A stretch of 21,498 bases of DNA from Pseudomonadota bacterium (GTDB lineage Bacteria; Pseudomonadota; Alphaproteobacteria; Rhizobiales; Devosiaceae), in assembly GCA_023430705.1 (NCBI GenBank), contig JAEYZJ010000043.1, positions 1 to 21,498 of the forward strand, read 5' to 3'. The position numbers were made by a program, and so were the translations under genes. The notes under the pieces were generated by a model that was not told the origin of the DNA, did not search any database, and saw only the letters and a program-made list of their open reading frames with translations. Below, one piece after another: positions 13,748 through 21,498 of this stretch (position 1 is its first letter; every line of letters begins with the position of its first letter).

Positions 13748-16192
13748 ATGAAGCTTCCGGAACTCCCCATCGACGACGTCCTGCCGGAGCTGTCGGCTGC
13801 GCTGGAGGCCGGAGCCTGCGCCGTGCTGGTGGCGCCCCCTGGAGCGGGCAAGACGACGCGAGTGCCGCTGGCGCTGCTCGAGGCCAGCTGGCGCGGCGAC
13901 GGCCGGATCGTGATGCTCGAGCCGCGGCGGCTCGCGGCGCGGGCGGCGGCCCGGCGGATGGCGCAAAGCCTCGGCGAAGAGGTCGGTGCGACGGTCGGCT
14001 ACCGCGTCCGGCTCGACGCCAGGGTTTCGGCGCGGACACGGATCGAGGTGGTGACCGAAGGCGTCTTCACCCGGATGATCCTCGATGACCCCGAACTCAC
14101 CGGCGTTGCAGCCGTACTGTTCGACGAATTCCATGAACGCAGCCTCGACGCCGATCTCGGGCTGGCGCTGGCGCTCGATGCGGCGGCGCTGCGCGACGAC
14201 CTGCGCGTGCTGGTGATGTCGGCGACCATCGATGGGGCGCGCGTCGCCCGGCTCCTCGACGGGGCGCCGGTGGTGGTTTCGGAAGGCCGGGCCTATCCGG
14301 TTGAGACGATCTGGCGGGACCGCGATCCGCTGCTCAGGATGGAGGACCAGCTCACTGGCGTGGTGCTGGAGGCGCTGTCGCAGCAGCCGGGCTCGGCGCT
14401 GGTGTTCCTGCCGGGACAGGCGGAAATCTCGCGTGTCGCCGAACGGCTGGCGGGTCGCGTACCGGGCGACGTGGACATCGCGCCGCTCCATGGACAGCTG
14501 ACGCCCGAAGAACAGGACCGGGCGGTGCAGCCGGCGCGGCCGGGGCGGCGCAAGGTGGTGCTGGCGACCTCGATCGCCGAGACCTCGCTGACCATCGAAG
14601 GGGTACGGATCGTCGTCGACTCCGGGCTGCGCCGCGCGCCGGCCTACGAGCCGGCGACTGGGCTCACGGTGCTCGAGACGCGACGGGTGTCGCGCGCCTC
14701 GGCCGACCAGCGGCGGGGACGTGCCGGCCGTGTCGAGCCGGGTGTCTGCTACCGGCTGTGGAGTGAGGGCCAGCATGCGGCGCTCGCCGCCTTCGATGCG
14801 CCCGAGATGCTGGAGGCCGACCTCTCCGGACTGGTGCTCGAGCTCGCGGCATGGGGGGTGACCGATCCCGGACAGTTGCGCTTCCTCGACCCGCCGCCGG
14901 CCCCCGCCTGGGCCGAGGCGGTGGCGCTGCTGCGGGGACTGGAGGCGCTCGACGGCGAGGGGAGGATCACCACCGAAGGCAAGGCGCTGGCGCGGTTGCC
15001 GCTCCACCCGCGGCTCGCGCACATGATCCATCGCGCTGCCGACGAGGACGACGCATTGACCGCGGCTGAACTTGCCGTGCTGCTCAACGAACGCGGGCTG
15101 GGCGGCGACGGCACGGACCTCGCGCACCGGCTCGAACGGTTCGGACGCGAGCGCGGCCGGCGTGCCGACGAGGCCCGCGGGCTCGCCCGACGCTGGGCCC
15201 AGATGGTTGGCAACACCGGCAAGGGCGGCGAGGCGGGACGACACCTCGCCCGGGCCTATCCCGACCGGGTGGCGCAGCAGGCCGGGGCGCGCGGTCGCTA
15301 CCGGCTGGCCAATGGCAGGCAGGCCAGCCTCGAGGAGACCGATGCGCTCGCGGCGTCCCCCTATCTCGTCGTGGCCGAGGTGACCGGCGCGGCGGCGACG
15401 GGACGGATCCGTTCGGCCGTGGCGATCGCAAGAGAGACGGTGGAGGAGCTGTTCGCGGGCCAGATCGTCGACGAGGCCGTGATGGCGTTCGACCGTGGAT
15501 CACGGAGCGTGCGCGCGCGGCGGATACGCCGCCTCGGGGCGCTGCGGCTCGAGGAGGCGCCGGTAGCGATCACCGACCCGGAGGCGGCGGCGCGGGCCCT
15601 CGCCGCGGGCATCGCGGCGCTGGGGATCGGGCAGTTGCCGTGGACCAGGGAGCAGAAGGCGCTGCGCGAGCGGTCGAGCTACCTGCGCTCGAAGGCAGGC
15701 GAGGAATGGCCGGACCTCTCCGATGCTGCCCTCGGTGCCGACGTCGACTGGCTGGTGTCGTCGATCACCGGTCGCACCGCGCTGGGGGAGATCACGGCGG
15801 AGGACCTGGGCGCGGCGCTCGAGAGCCTGCTGCCCTGGGGCCGGCGGCAGGAAATGGAGCGGCTGCTGCCGAGCCATTTCGATGCCCCGTCGGGCTCGCG
15901 GCTGCCGATCGACTACGGCGCCGAAAACGGCCCGGCCCTCGAAGTCCGCGTGCAGGAGCTGTTCGGGCTCGACCGTCATCCAAGCGTGGCGGGCGGGCGA
16001 GTGCCGCTGCTGCTGGTGCTGCTCTCGCCAGCGCACCGGCCGATCCAGACGACGCGTGACCTGCCCGGGTTCTGGCGCGGAAGCTGGAAGGACGTGGCCA
16101 GGGACCTCAGGGGCCGCTACCCTCGGCACTACTGGCCGGAGAACCCGCTGGAGGCGGCCGCGACGGCACGGGCGAAACCGAGGGGAACGTAA
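13748..16192 (+). CDS. hrpB: ATP-dependent helicase HrpB
   Basis: DExH-box helicase of 814 residues, matching the usual length of HrpB (about 800-840). Walker A is APPGAGKT (29-36), motif II is DEFH (126-129), motif III is SAT (158-160), motif V lies around ATSIAETSLTIEG (273-285) and motif VI is QRRGRAGR (321-328). The helicase-associated region and the long HrpB-type C-terminal extension follow. HrpB is an RNA-helicase-like protein of the DEAH/RHA group; its substrate in bacteria is not well defined. The ATG at 13748 has no strong Shine-Dalgarno sequence. A small uncharacterised gene follows 9 bp after its stop and is probably in the same transcript. Confidence 0.95.
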   Translation: MKLPELPIDDVLPELSAALEAGACAVLVAPPGAGKTTRVPLALLEASWRGDGRIVMLEPRRLAARAAARRMAQSLGEEVGATVGYRVRLDARVSARTRIEVVTEGVFTRMILDDPELTGVAAVLFDEFHERSLDADLGLALALDAAALRDDLRVLVMSATIDGARVARLLDGAPVVVSEGRAYPVETIWRDRDPLLRMEDQLTGVVLEALSQQPGSALVFLPGQAEISRVAERLAGRVPGDVDIAPLHGQLTPEEQDRAVQPARPGRRKVVLATSIAETSLTIEGVRIVVDSGLRRAPAYEPATGLTVLETRRVSRASADQRRGRAGRVEPGVCYRLWSEGQHAALAAFDAPEMLEADLSGLVLELAAWGVTDPGQLRFLDPPPAPAWAEAVALLRGLEALDGEGRITTEGKALARLPLHPRLAHMIHRAADEDDALTAAELAVLLNERGLGGDGTDLAHRLERFGRERGRRADEARGLARRWAQMVGNTGKGGEAGRHLARAYPDRVAQQAGARGRYRLANGRQASLEETDALAASPYLVVAEVTGAAATGRIRSAVAIARETVEELFAGQIVDEAVMAFDRGSRSVRARRIRRLGALRLEEAPVAITDPEAAARALAAGIAALGIGQLPWTREQKALRERSSYLRSKAGEEWPDLSDAALGADVDWLVSSITGRTALGEITAEDLGAALESLLPWGRRQEMERLLPSHFDAPSGSRLPIDYGAENGPALEVRVQELFGLDRHPSVAGGRVPLLLVLLSPAHRPIQTTRDLPGFWRGSWKDVARDLRGRYPRHYWPENPLEAAATARAKPRGT

Positions 16193-16201
16193 GGAGCGGC
16201 G

Positions 16202-16657
16202 ATGTTCGGCTGGGGGCGGCAACGGATCCGGAGCGCGGCGTGCTACCTGCGCGACGGAAAGCTCTACCTGCACTCCTCCTCCCTTGCCGCCGCAGGGTTC
16301 TGGACCGCGACACCGCCGTGGCTGGTCGTCGACCCGGCCGATGTCGAGGGGTTGAGCAGGGCCATCGACGCGGCACTGGCCGGCTCCAGGGCGAGAGTTC
16401 GCACGCCGGACCGCGATACCCCGGTGCTGGCACCACTCTATGAACTGGCGGGCGTCAAGAGCTGGAGCCGGTTCGTCGCGGGCACCCGGTCGGTGACGAT
16501 AGAGCAGGCCGGCGCGGTGCGGACGTTCACCCCGATGCGCAATGCGGGTGCCCGTGGCGGCTTCGAGGGGCTGCCGGAGCTGGCGTTCGAAGGGCGGGCC
16601 GATGAGGCGAGCGGGCCGGCGCTGCGCAGGGCGCTCGAACTGGCGCGGGCGGACTAG
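16202..16657 (+). CDS. Uncharacterised 151-residue protein downstream of hrpB
   Basis: I do not recognise this protein firmly. The gene starts with a good AAGGAG before its ATG, 9 bp after the hrpB stop, and keeps the local codon bias, so it is very likely real. Visible segments are a tryptophan-rich middle ([12 protein letters not shown], 33-44), a helix ([16 protein letters not shown]) and a conserved-looking block with GVKSWSRF (84-91) and RGGFEGLPE (118-126). The pattern of a short N-terminal beta part followed by a block of the form GVKS-x-F plus GGF recalls CdiI-type immunity proteins (DUF1436), but from memory only. No signal peptide or membrane segment is seen. Its stop shares CTAG with the stop of recQ on the other strand. 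Confidence 0.82.
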   Translation: MFGWGRQRIRSAACYLRDGKLYLHSSSLAAAGFWTATPPWLVVDPADVEGLSRAIDAALAGSRARVRTPDRDTPVLAPLYELAGVKSWSRFVAGTRSVTIEQAGAVRTFTPMRNAGARGGFEGLPELAFEGRADEASGPALRRALELARAD

Positions 16658-18477
16658 GCTGGTCCAGCGGCCTTCAGCACAGCGAGGAACTCGGTGCCGT
16701 AGCGCTTGAGCTTGGATTCCCCGACGCCGGAGATGGTCGCGAGCTCGGCCATGGTCTGGGGCCGGTCAATAGCCATTTCGCGCAGCGTGGTGTCGTGGAA
16801 GACGACGTAGGGTGGCACCCCCTGCGACTTGGCGATCTGGGCGCGCTCGGCACGCAGTGCATCGAACAGGGCCTGCGCCGGGCCCGGGAGGACGACGGCG
16901 CGCTCGAGGCCGCGGCGGGTTTCCGTGGCCCGGCGGGGACGGTCGCGGCGGAAGGTGACCTTGCGTTCGCCCTTGAATACCGGGCGGGCCGCCTCGGTGA
17001 GATGCAGGGCGCCAAAGGCGTGGTCGACAGTGATGAGCCCCATGGCGGTGAGCTGGCGGAACACCGACTGCCAGGAGCGCTGGTCGAGGTCCTTGCCCTG
17101 GCCGAAGACCGGCTGCTGGTGGTGGGAAAACTGGGTGACCTTGTCGGTGACCTTGCCGACCAGCACGTCGATGACATGCCCCGCGCCGAAACGCTGGCCA
17201 GTGCGATAGACGGCAGCCAGGGCCTTGATGGCGGCGTCCGAGCCGTCCCAGGTCTCGACCGGCAAGAGGCAGGTGTCACAGTTGCCGCAATTGCCGTCAT
17301 GAACCTCGCCGAAATGGGCGAGGATCGACTTGCGCCGGCACTCGGGCGTTTCGCAGACGGCGAGCAGCGCGGTGAGCTTGGACTGTTCGACGCGCTTCAC
17401 CTCGTCGGGCGCATTGCCCTCATCGATCATGCGGCGGCGCTGGGCGACGTCGCTCATGCCGTAGCACATCCAGGCTTCGGCCGGCAGGCCGTCGCGGCCG
17501 GCACGGCCGGTCTCCTGGTAATAGGCCTCGATCGAGGATGGCAGGTCCATGTGCGCGACGTAGCGCACGTCGGGCTTGTCGATACCCATGCCGAAGGCGA
17601 CGGTGGCGACGAGGCAGAGCGAGTCTTCCTTGAGGAAGGCGTCCTGGTTGGCGGCCCGATCGCGGGCATTCATGCCGGCGTGATAGGGCAGCGCGCGGAT
17701 GCCCTGCTTGTTCAGCCACTCGGCGGTGCTGTCGACCTTGGCGCGCGACAGGCAATAGACGATGCCCGAGTTGCCGGCGTGGCGGGCGAGAAAGCTCTTC
17801 AGCTGGGCCCGGGCATTGTCGCGCTCGACGATCGTGTAGCTGATGTTGGGGCGGTCGAAGCTGGTGGTGAAGACGCGGGCCTCGCCGAGGCCGAGGCGCT
17901 GGATGATATCCTCGCGCGTTACCGGATCGGCCGTGGCGGTGAGCGCGATGCGCGGCACTTCCGGGTAGTCGGCGGCAAGGTTGCAGAGTTCACGGTACTC
18001 AGGGCGGAAATCGTGGCCCCACTGGCTGACGCAGTGCGCCTCGTCGATGGCGATGAGCGAGATGGGCACGCCATGCATCATGGACTTGAAGCCGGGCAGG
18101 ACAATGCGCTCGGGCGCGACATAAAGCAGGTCCAGCTTGCCGGCCTTGAGGTCGCGGAAGGTGCGGGAGGATTCCTCGGCGCTGATCGAGGAGTTGAGAG
18201 TGGCGGCATTGACGCCCGCCTGGCGCAACGCCTCGACCTGGTCACGCATCAGCGCAATGAGCGGCGACACGACGATGCCGACACCACGGCGGGCCAGCGC
18301 CGGCACCTGAAAGCACATCGACTTTCCAGCGCCCGTCGGAAAGAGAACGACAGCATCGCCGCCGGCCGTGACGTGACGGACGACATCTTCCTGCTGGCCC
18401 CGGAAAGACTGGTGACCGAAGACCGAGCGAAGGATTTCCGCCGGATCGTGCGGGGTGTCGAACAGCGACTCAAGCAT
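16654..18477 (-). CDS. recQ: ATP-dependent DNA helicase RecQ
   Basis: 3'-5' DNA helicase of 607 residues, close to E. coli RecQ (609). Walker A is PTGAGKS (47-53), motif II is DEAH (145-148) and the aromatic-rich loop [11 protein letters not shown] is at 151-161. The RecQ zinc-binding cysteines follow (CETPEC, then CGNCDTC), then the winged-helix region, and an HRDC domain at the C-terminus ([18 protein letters not shown] through [11 protein letters not shown]). It unwinds recombination and stalled-fork intermediates. I chose the ATG at 18477. A TTG at 18513 in the same frame would add 12 residues, and neither start has a clear ribosome binding site. It follows the hydrolase gene after a strong hairpin, so it probably has its own promoter or depends on readthrough. 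Confidence 0.94.
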   Translation of the reverse strand: MLESLFDTPHDPAEILRSVFGHQSFRGQQEDVVRHVTAGGDAVVLFPTGAGKSMCFQVPALARRGVGIVVSPLIALMRDQVEALRQAGVNAATLNSSISAEESSRTFRDLKAGKLDLLYVAPERIVLPGFKSMMHGVPISLIAIDEAHCVSQWGHDFRPEYRELCNLAADYPEVPRIALTATADPVTREDIIQRLGLGEARVFTTSFDRPNISYTIVERDNARAQLKSFLARHAGNSGIVYCLSRAKVDSTAEWLNKQGIRALPYHAGMNARDRAANQDAFLKEDSLCLVATVAFGMGIDKPDVRYVAHMDLPSSIEAYYQETGRAGRDGLPAEAWMCYGMSDVAQRRRMIDEGNAPDEVKRVEQSKLTALLAVCETPECRRKSILAHFGEVHDGNCGNCDTCLLPVETWDGSDAAIKALAAVYRTGQRFGAGHVIDVLVGKVTDKVTQFSHHQQPVFGQGKDLDQRSWQSVFRQLTAMGLITVDHAFGALHLTEAARPVFKGERKVTFRRDRPRRATETRRGLERAVVLPGPAQALFDALRAERAQIAKSQGVPPYVVFHDTTLREMAIDRPQTMAELATISGVGESKLKRYGTEFLAVLKAAGPA

Positions 18478-18533
18478 GGCGTCATAGAGTCGGATGGCAC
18501 CCGGGCGGGTCAAGGGTTTGTTAGGAACGTGAA

Positions 18534-18558
18534 GGGTGGCCGGGGACTCCGGCCACCC
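18534..18558 (-). terminator. Strong hairpin between the hydrolase gene and recQ
   Basis: GGGTGGCCGG (18534-18543) and CCGGCCACCC (18549-18558) form a perfect 10-bp stem with a 5-base loop, 7 bp after the hydrolase stop on the minus strand. Only a short TT follows, so it is either a poor intrinsic terminator or an mRNA-stabilising structure at the end of the ArsR-SRPBCC-hydrolase transcript. Confidence 0.55.
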
Positions 18559-18565
18559 CGTCCGA

Positions 18566-19453
18566 CTATTCCGCCTCGACGAACGCCAGCGCGGTCTCGG
18601 CGAGCCGGGGGTCGGACATCATGGTGTAGTGGGTGACGCCGGGGAGGATGGCGAGACGGTTCTGGTTCATGCCCGAACCATCCCAGAGCGCGTCCTGCCT
18701 GCCGCCGCCGAGCAGTTCGAAGAACCTGGCGACGTGCGAAGTGCGGACGGCGTCCCAGTCGCCGAAGACAAGCATGGTGGGCACGCTGAGGCCGGGGATT
18801 TCGGCGGACCAGTCGTAGTCCTCGCCCATGTACTTCATCTGGGCGATCAGCCTGGGAAAGTTCGTCTCCGGATCGGGGTTGGCCACGGCGAAGGCCTCGT
18901 AGAGCGGGGTACCCTTCATGACCTCGGCCGGCGTGCTGTCGAGCGAGCGCATGCCCTGCTGGTTGTAGTCGTGCCAGCCGGAAAATGCGTAGGGGGCGGA
19001 GGCGACGACCAGCCGGTCGACCAGTTCGGGGTGGTCGAGCGCGAGCCGCAGGGCAACCGTGCCGCCCATCGAGTACCCCACCACGTCGACCGTGTCGTGC
19101 CCGAGGGCGCGGATGACGGCCGCGACGTCATCCGCCATGGCCTCGAAACTCATTGGCCGATCAAGCGGACCGGTGTGGCCGTGGCCCTGCTGCTCGATGC
19201 CGATGACCTCGCGGCCCTGGGCAAGGCGGGAGAGCACCGGGCCGAATACGTCCACGGTCATCAGCCCCCCGTGCAGGAGGACCAGCGGCTTGCCGCTGCC
19301 ATAGGTGGCGTACCAGACCTGGCCGCCGGTGACGGGAACGAAGCCGGTTGTGGTGGGAGTGAGCATGTCGGTGTCTCCTTGTTGGGCAATGGCCGGCAGG
19401 GCGAGAGCAAAGCCGGAGAACATGGCGAGGGCAAGCAGGGTTCGTCTGAGCAT
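18566..19453 (-). CDS. Exported alpha/beta hydrolase
   Basis: A 295-residue alpha/beta-fold hydrolase with an N-terminal signal peptide (MLRR, hydrophobic stretch to about residue 20, likely cleavage after AIA at 23), so it is probably periplasmic. The oxyanion HGG is at 61-63, the nucleophile elbow GYSMGG holds Ser128, the acid is Asp232 or Asp234 (GDWDAV) and the histidine is His275 (PGVTHYT). The likely reaction is hydrolysis of an ester or similar bond; the substrate is unknown. The ATG at 19453 is preceded by AAAGGA. It is on the same strand as the SRPBCC/ArsR genes and 110 bp downstream of them; it may be the last gene of that operon. Confidence 0.93.
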   Translation of the reverse strand: MLRRTLLALAMFSGFALALPAIAQQGDTDMLTPTTTGFVPVTGGQVWYATYGSGKPLVLLHGGLMTVDVFGPVLSRLAQGREVIGIEQQGHGHTGPLDRPMSFEAMADDVAAVIRALGHDTVDVVGYSMGGTVALRLALDHPELVDRLVVASAPYAFSGWHDYNQQGMRSLDSTPAEVMKGTPLYEAFAVANPDPETNFPRLIAQMKYMGEDYDWSAEIPGLSVPTMLVFGDWDAVRTSHVARFFELLGGGRQDALWDGSGMNQNRLAILPGVTHYTMMSDPRLAETALAFVEAE

Positions 19454-19563
19454 GGCCGGTCCTTTCGGGCATGGCTTCGCCGGTCCCGGGAAGAACGGGC
19501 GGCGAGTGGTTGGGGGATGAAGTGGCTGTCAGGCGGATCAGCCGGAGGCGGGGTCGTTCGGCG

Positions 19564-20058
19564 TCATGGCGCACCTTCCGCAAGAAGCCCGGCGAGCTTG
19601 TCCCAACTCTGAAGCGTTCCTTCGGCGAAGCCGCGCCGCACCACCGCCTGCTTTTCAGCAGGGGTATCGAAGAAGGCCTCGAGCCTGAGCAGCGTGGTCC
19701 CATCCCCGCGATCGGCGAAGGTGATGGCGCGCAGGAAGCTCGGTGGCGGGTTTCCGTCGAAGACGGCGTCCGAGAGCTGACGATTGCGATAGACGATCCG
19801 CTCGGGCTCGACGATCTCGATGAACTCGCTGTCGGCGGGATAGTCGCGCCCGTCGGGGCCGCGCATCACGTGGTACCAGCGTCCACCGGGCCGGAAGTCC
19901 AGCTCGACCACCGGGCTGGTGAAGCCCTCCGGGCCCCACCATCGGCTGAGGTGGTAGGGGTCGGAGAACATCTTCCAGACCAGCGCCCGCGGGGCGGCAA
20001 GTACGCGCTCGAGCTCGAGCCGGCGGTCATCCGATACGGTGGCGAGGCCGGCGATCAT
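19564..20058 (-). CDS. SRPBCC / AHSA1-like domain protein (second copy)
   Basis: A 164-residue START-like (SRPBCC, activator of Hsp90 ATPase 1-like) protein with the family's opening pattern (ERVLAAPRALVWKMFSDP, then RWWGPEGF) and the RPGG turn (residues 56-59). Such proteins form a helix-grip cavity for hydrophobic ligands; the ligand is unknown. The ATG at 20058 overlaps the stop of the preceding SRPBCC gene as ATGA, so the two are translationally coupled. The frame is open well upstream, but only as a shadow of the other copy. It resembles that copy along its whole length, so it arose by tandem duplication. Confidence 0.92.
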   Translation of the reverse strand: MIAGLATVSDDRRLELERVLAAPRALVWKMFSDPYHLSRWWGPEGFTSPVVELDFRPGGRWYHVMRGPDGRDYPADSEFIEIVEPERIVYRNRQLSDAVFDGNPPPSFLRAITFADRGDGTTLLRLEAFFDTPAEKQAVVRRGFAEGTLQSWDKLAGLLAEGAP

Positions 20059-20555
20059 CGGGGGACGACTCCCTGCGCGAGTTCGGCGAGGATTTCGTCC
20101 ATGACGTTGAGGCCGTGGCGCATGCCCTTTTCCATGCCGGATGCGACCATGCCATCGCGGTCCTCGATGCTGTCGTAGTTCGAAACCGAGCGGTAGTGAG
20201 TGATCTCGCCATCGGCTTCGAACGTGTGGGTCTCGAGGAGGGTCTTGCCGAAGAACATGTTCTCCATGCCGAACGTCCAGACGAACTTCTCCGGCGCCAC
20301 GACCTCGCGGTACTCGCCCAGGAAGATATAGACGTTGCCGTCCGGATCGTGTGACTCGATGCGCCACCGGCCGCCGGGACGCACGTCGAAATCGGTGATG
20401 ACGTTCCTCTGTCCGGCGGTCCCCCACCAGCGCGCGACGTGCTCGCGCTCCGTCATCACCTTGAAGACCAGGGCACGCGGGGCGGCGAAGTCGCGGGTGG
20501 CGATGACGACCGGCTCATTGGCCGGTGCTTCGATCAACAGGTCCCTCAGTATCAT
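20055..20555 (-). CDS. SRPBCC / AHSA1-like domain protein (first copy)
   Basis: A 166-residue SRPBCC protein with the same opening pattern as its neighbour (TRDFAAPRALVFKVMTERE, then ARWWGTAG) and the RPGG turn, and a closing amphipathic helix (HGLNVMDEILAELAQ). The start at 20555 is well supported by AAGGAG six bases upstream. The frame continues upstream without a stop to an ATG at 20732, and that extension contains a segment like the ArsR tail; I consider it non-coding or a remnant. In many bacteria an ArsR regulator and an AHSA1-like protein are encoded together, as here. The ligand is unknown. Confidence 0.92.
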   Translation of the reverse strand: MILRDLLIEAPANEPVVIATRDFAAPRALVFKVMTEREHVARWWGTAGQRNVITDFDVRPGGRWRIESHDPDGNVYIFLGEYREVVAPEKFVWTFGMENMFFGKTLLETHTFEADGEITHYRSVSNYDSIEDRDGMVASGMEKGMRHGLNVMDEILAELAQGVVPR

Positions 20556-20561
20556 TGTCGA

Positions 20562-20642
20562 CTCCTTCAGTTGAGCAAGGTAGGCAGCGAGGCGATCGAG
20601 GCTTTCGTCGAACGACCGCCAGTAGAGGACGAACCAGTGCCG
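20562..20642 (-). pseudogene. Remnant resembling the C-terminus of the ArsR gene
   Basis: Read in the frame of the SRPBCC gene, this stretch encodes FDESLDRLAAYLAQLK preceded by WFVLYWRS. The ArsR protein upstream ends with FWDESLDRLGDYLAELQK preceded by WVENYRR. At DNA level the two share 14 consecutive identical bases (GACGAAAGCCTCGA) within a region of roughly 80 alignable bases. It has no ribosome binding site of its own and no helix-turn-helix part. It is most simply the tail of a second, lost ArsR gene that once preceded this SRPBCC copy. It could also be an unusual N-terminal extension of the SRPBCC protein. Confidence 0.5.
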
Positions 20643-20755
20643 CGTGCCGGCGCCCTGCCCGCGCCCGGACAAAGCTTCGCCATGCCGCTCCCGGACACGG
20701 TCCGAAAGCGCGATGATCCTGGGTCGTTCCATTTGATTCGCCCGTAGCGCGAGGG

Positions 20756-21100
20756 CTAGTTCCTCGCGCCGCCCGGGTCTCCCTTCTGCAGTTCGGCGAG
20801 GTAGTCGCCCAGCCGGTCGAGGCTTTCGTCCCAGAACCGGCGGTAGTTCTCGACCCAGTCGGCGACCTCGGCCATCGGGGCGGCCTCGAGCCGGCAGGGA
20901 CGCCACTGGGCCTCCTTGCCGCGTGAGATGAGGCCGGCGTTCTCCAGCACCTTCAGATGCTTGCTCACCGCGGCCAGCGACATGTCGTAGGGCTCGGCAA
21001 GCTCGCTCACCGTCGCCTCACCCTGCGAGAGGCGCGCGAGGATGCCACGGCGGGTGGGATCGGCGAGGGCCGAGAGCGTGGTGGAGAGGCGGTCAGTCAT
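20756..21100 (-). CDS. ArsR-family HTH transcriptional regulator
   Basis: A 114-residue winged-helix repressor. The N-terminus LSALADPTRRGILARLSQGE and the recognition region MSLAAVSKHLKVLENAGLI are classic ArsR family features, followed by a C-terminal helix (DESLDRLGDYLAELQK) typical of the subfamily linked to AHSA1/SRPBCC genes. No metal-binding cysteine cluster is present (there is a single cysteine), so it is probably not a metal sensor. The ATG at 21100 lies 13 bp after the stop of the hydrolase gene, with a weak GAGA as ribosome binding site. It probably represses its own operon. Confidence 0.93.
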   Translation of the reverse strand: MTDRLSTTLSALADPTRRGILARLSQGEATVSELAEPYDMSLAAVSKHLKVLENAGLISRGKEAQWRPCRLEAAPMAEVADWVENYRRFWDESLDRLGDYLAELQKGDPGGARN

Positions 21101-21113
21101 TTCAGTCTCATGA

Positions 21114-21498
21114 TCATTCGGCGGCGATGCGCATGTCGCCGATACCGGTAAAGAAGTCGATCAGCACGGGGGCCACAAGCTCGGCCGCCGCATCGTGACT
21201 CTGGCCCGGAAGCGAGGCGAAACGCGCGCCCGGGATGTTCTCGCGCAGCAGCCGGACGGGTTCGCGGAGCTGCTTGAAGGTCTTGTCGCCGGAGATGACG
21301 ATGGTCGGCACGCGGATGGAGCGAGCCACCTCGGTCGGGAAGCCGTAACCTTCCATGATGGAGAGGTCGTGCGGCAGGCTAGGCGCATTGTGCATCATCG
21401 CCTTCCAGCCTGGGTTGAGCCGCATCAGCGGCATCATGAATACCGGCATGCCGATCATCTTGACCATGAAAAGCTTCGCCAGCGCCGGACGTCGGTCC
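21114..21498 (-). CDS. Alpha/beta hydrolase, C-terminal part (5' end outside window)
   Basis: The last 128 codons of an alpha/beta hydrolase, open to the window edge. The catalytic acid region VPTIVISGDKTFKQ and the histidine region LPGQSHDAAAEL are in the expected order and spacing for the C-terminal half of the fold. The nucleophile elbow would lie outside. The internal ATG at 21467 is not a likely start because the frame continues upstream. It is the first gene seen of the minus-strand operon with ArsR and SRPBCC genes, 13 bp ahead of arsR-like, so it is probably cotranscribed. Confidence 0.88.
   Translation of the reverse strand, partial: DRRPALAKLFMVKMIGMPVFMMPLMRLNPGWKAMMHNAPSLPHDLSIMEGYGFPTEVARSIRVPTIVISGDKTFKQLREPVRLLRENIPGARFASLPGQSHDAAAELVAPVLIDFFTGIGDMRIAAE

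Noticed and set aside
13559..15244. 561-codon minus-strand frame opposite hrpB
   Set aside because: Shadow of the helicase gene, with no domain signature.
18478..18513. TTG start adding 12 residues to RecQ
   Set aside because: There is no ribosome binding site, and the added residues are not needed for family length; it remains a possible alternative.
16795..18636. 613-codon plus-strand frame opposite recQ
   Set aside because: Shadow frame; recQ on the minus strand has all its family motifs.
20556..20732. Extended 225-residue SRPBCC protein starting at 20732
   Set aside because: The ATG at 20732 has no ribosome binding site, while the internal ATG at 20555 has AAGGAG at ideal distance.

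Overview
The window is GC-rich, gene-dense bacterial chromosome with strongly G/C-biased third codon positions. Gene content points to an alphaproteobacterium, most likely Hyphomicrobiales (Rhizobiales), perhaps Devosia-like: a MalFG-type sugar ABC operon, a class III cyclase fused to TolB-like and TPR regions, a PAS-GGDEF-EAL protein, an M29 aminopeptidase, and ArsR-linked SRPBCC genes. The order-level placement is inference. I see no tRNA, rRNA, CRISPR array, insertion sequence or phage gene.

Left part (1-6757). A minus-strand operon encodes a periplasmic sugar-binding protein (1785-3098) and two permeases (816-1718, and 1-813 cut by the window edge). About 400 bp of leader DNA separates it from a TetR-family repressor gene (3499-4131). 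Divergent from the repressor is a plus-strand operon of a UPF0261/Tm-1-like ATP-binding protein (4264-5451), a TIM-barrel PEP-hydrolase-family protein (5460-6296) and a cupin (6347-6757). The first two genes are, in the same order, the two halves of the tomato antiviral protein Tm-1. The bacterial role of this module is unknown; with a sugar importer and repressor beside it, an undescribed catabolic route is the best guess. The repressor promoter overlaps a 35-bp imperfect palindrome and looks leaderless.

Middle part (6833-13638). This is a signalling stretch, all on the plus strand: an adenylate cyclase-TolB-TPR protein, a possible small ORF behind a hairpin that covers its ribosome binding site, an M29 aminopeptidase with a strong terminator, a PAS-GGDEF-EAL cyclic-di-GMP enzyme, and a PAS-only protein.

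Right part (13748-21498). HrpB helicase is followed at once by a small uncharacterised protein. That gene converges on recQ, and the two share the four bases CTAG as stop codons. Upstream of recQ on the minus strand lies an operon-like run: an alpha/beta hydrolase (cut by the window edge), an ArsR repressor, a fragment resembling the ArsR tail, two paralogous SRPBCC (AHSA1-like) proteins with a 4-bp overlap, and an exported alpha/beta hydrolase ending in a strong hairpin.
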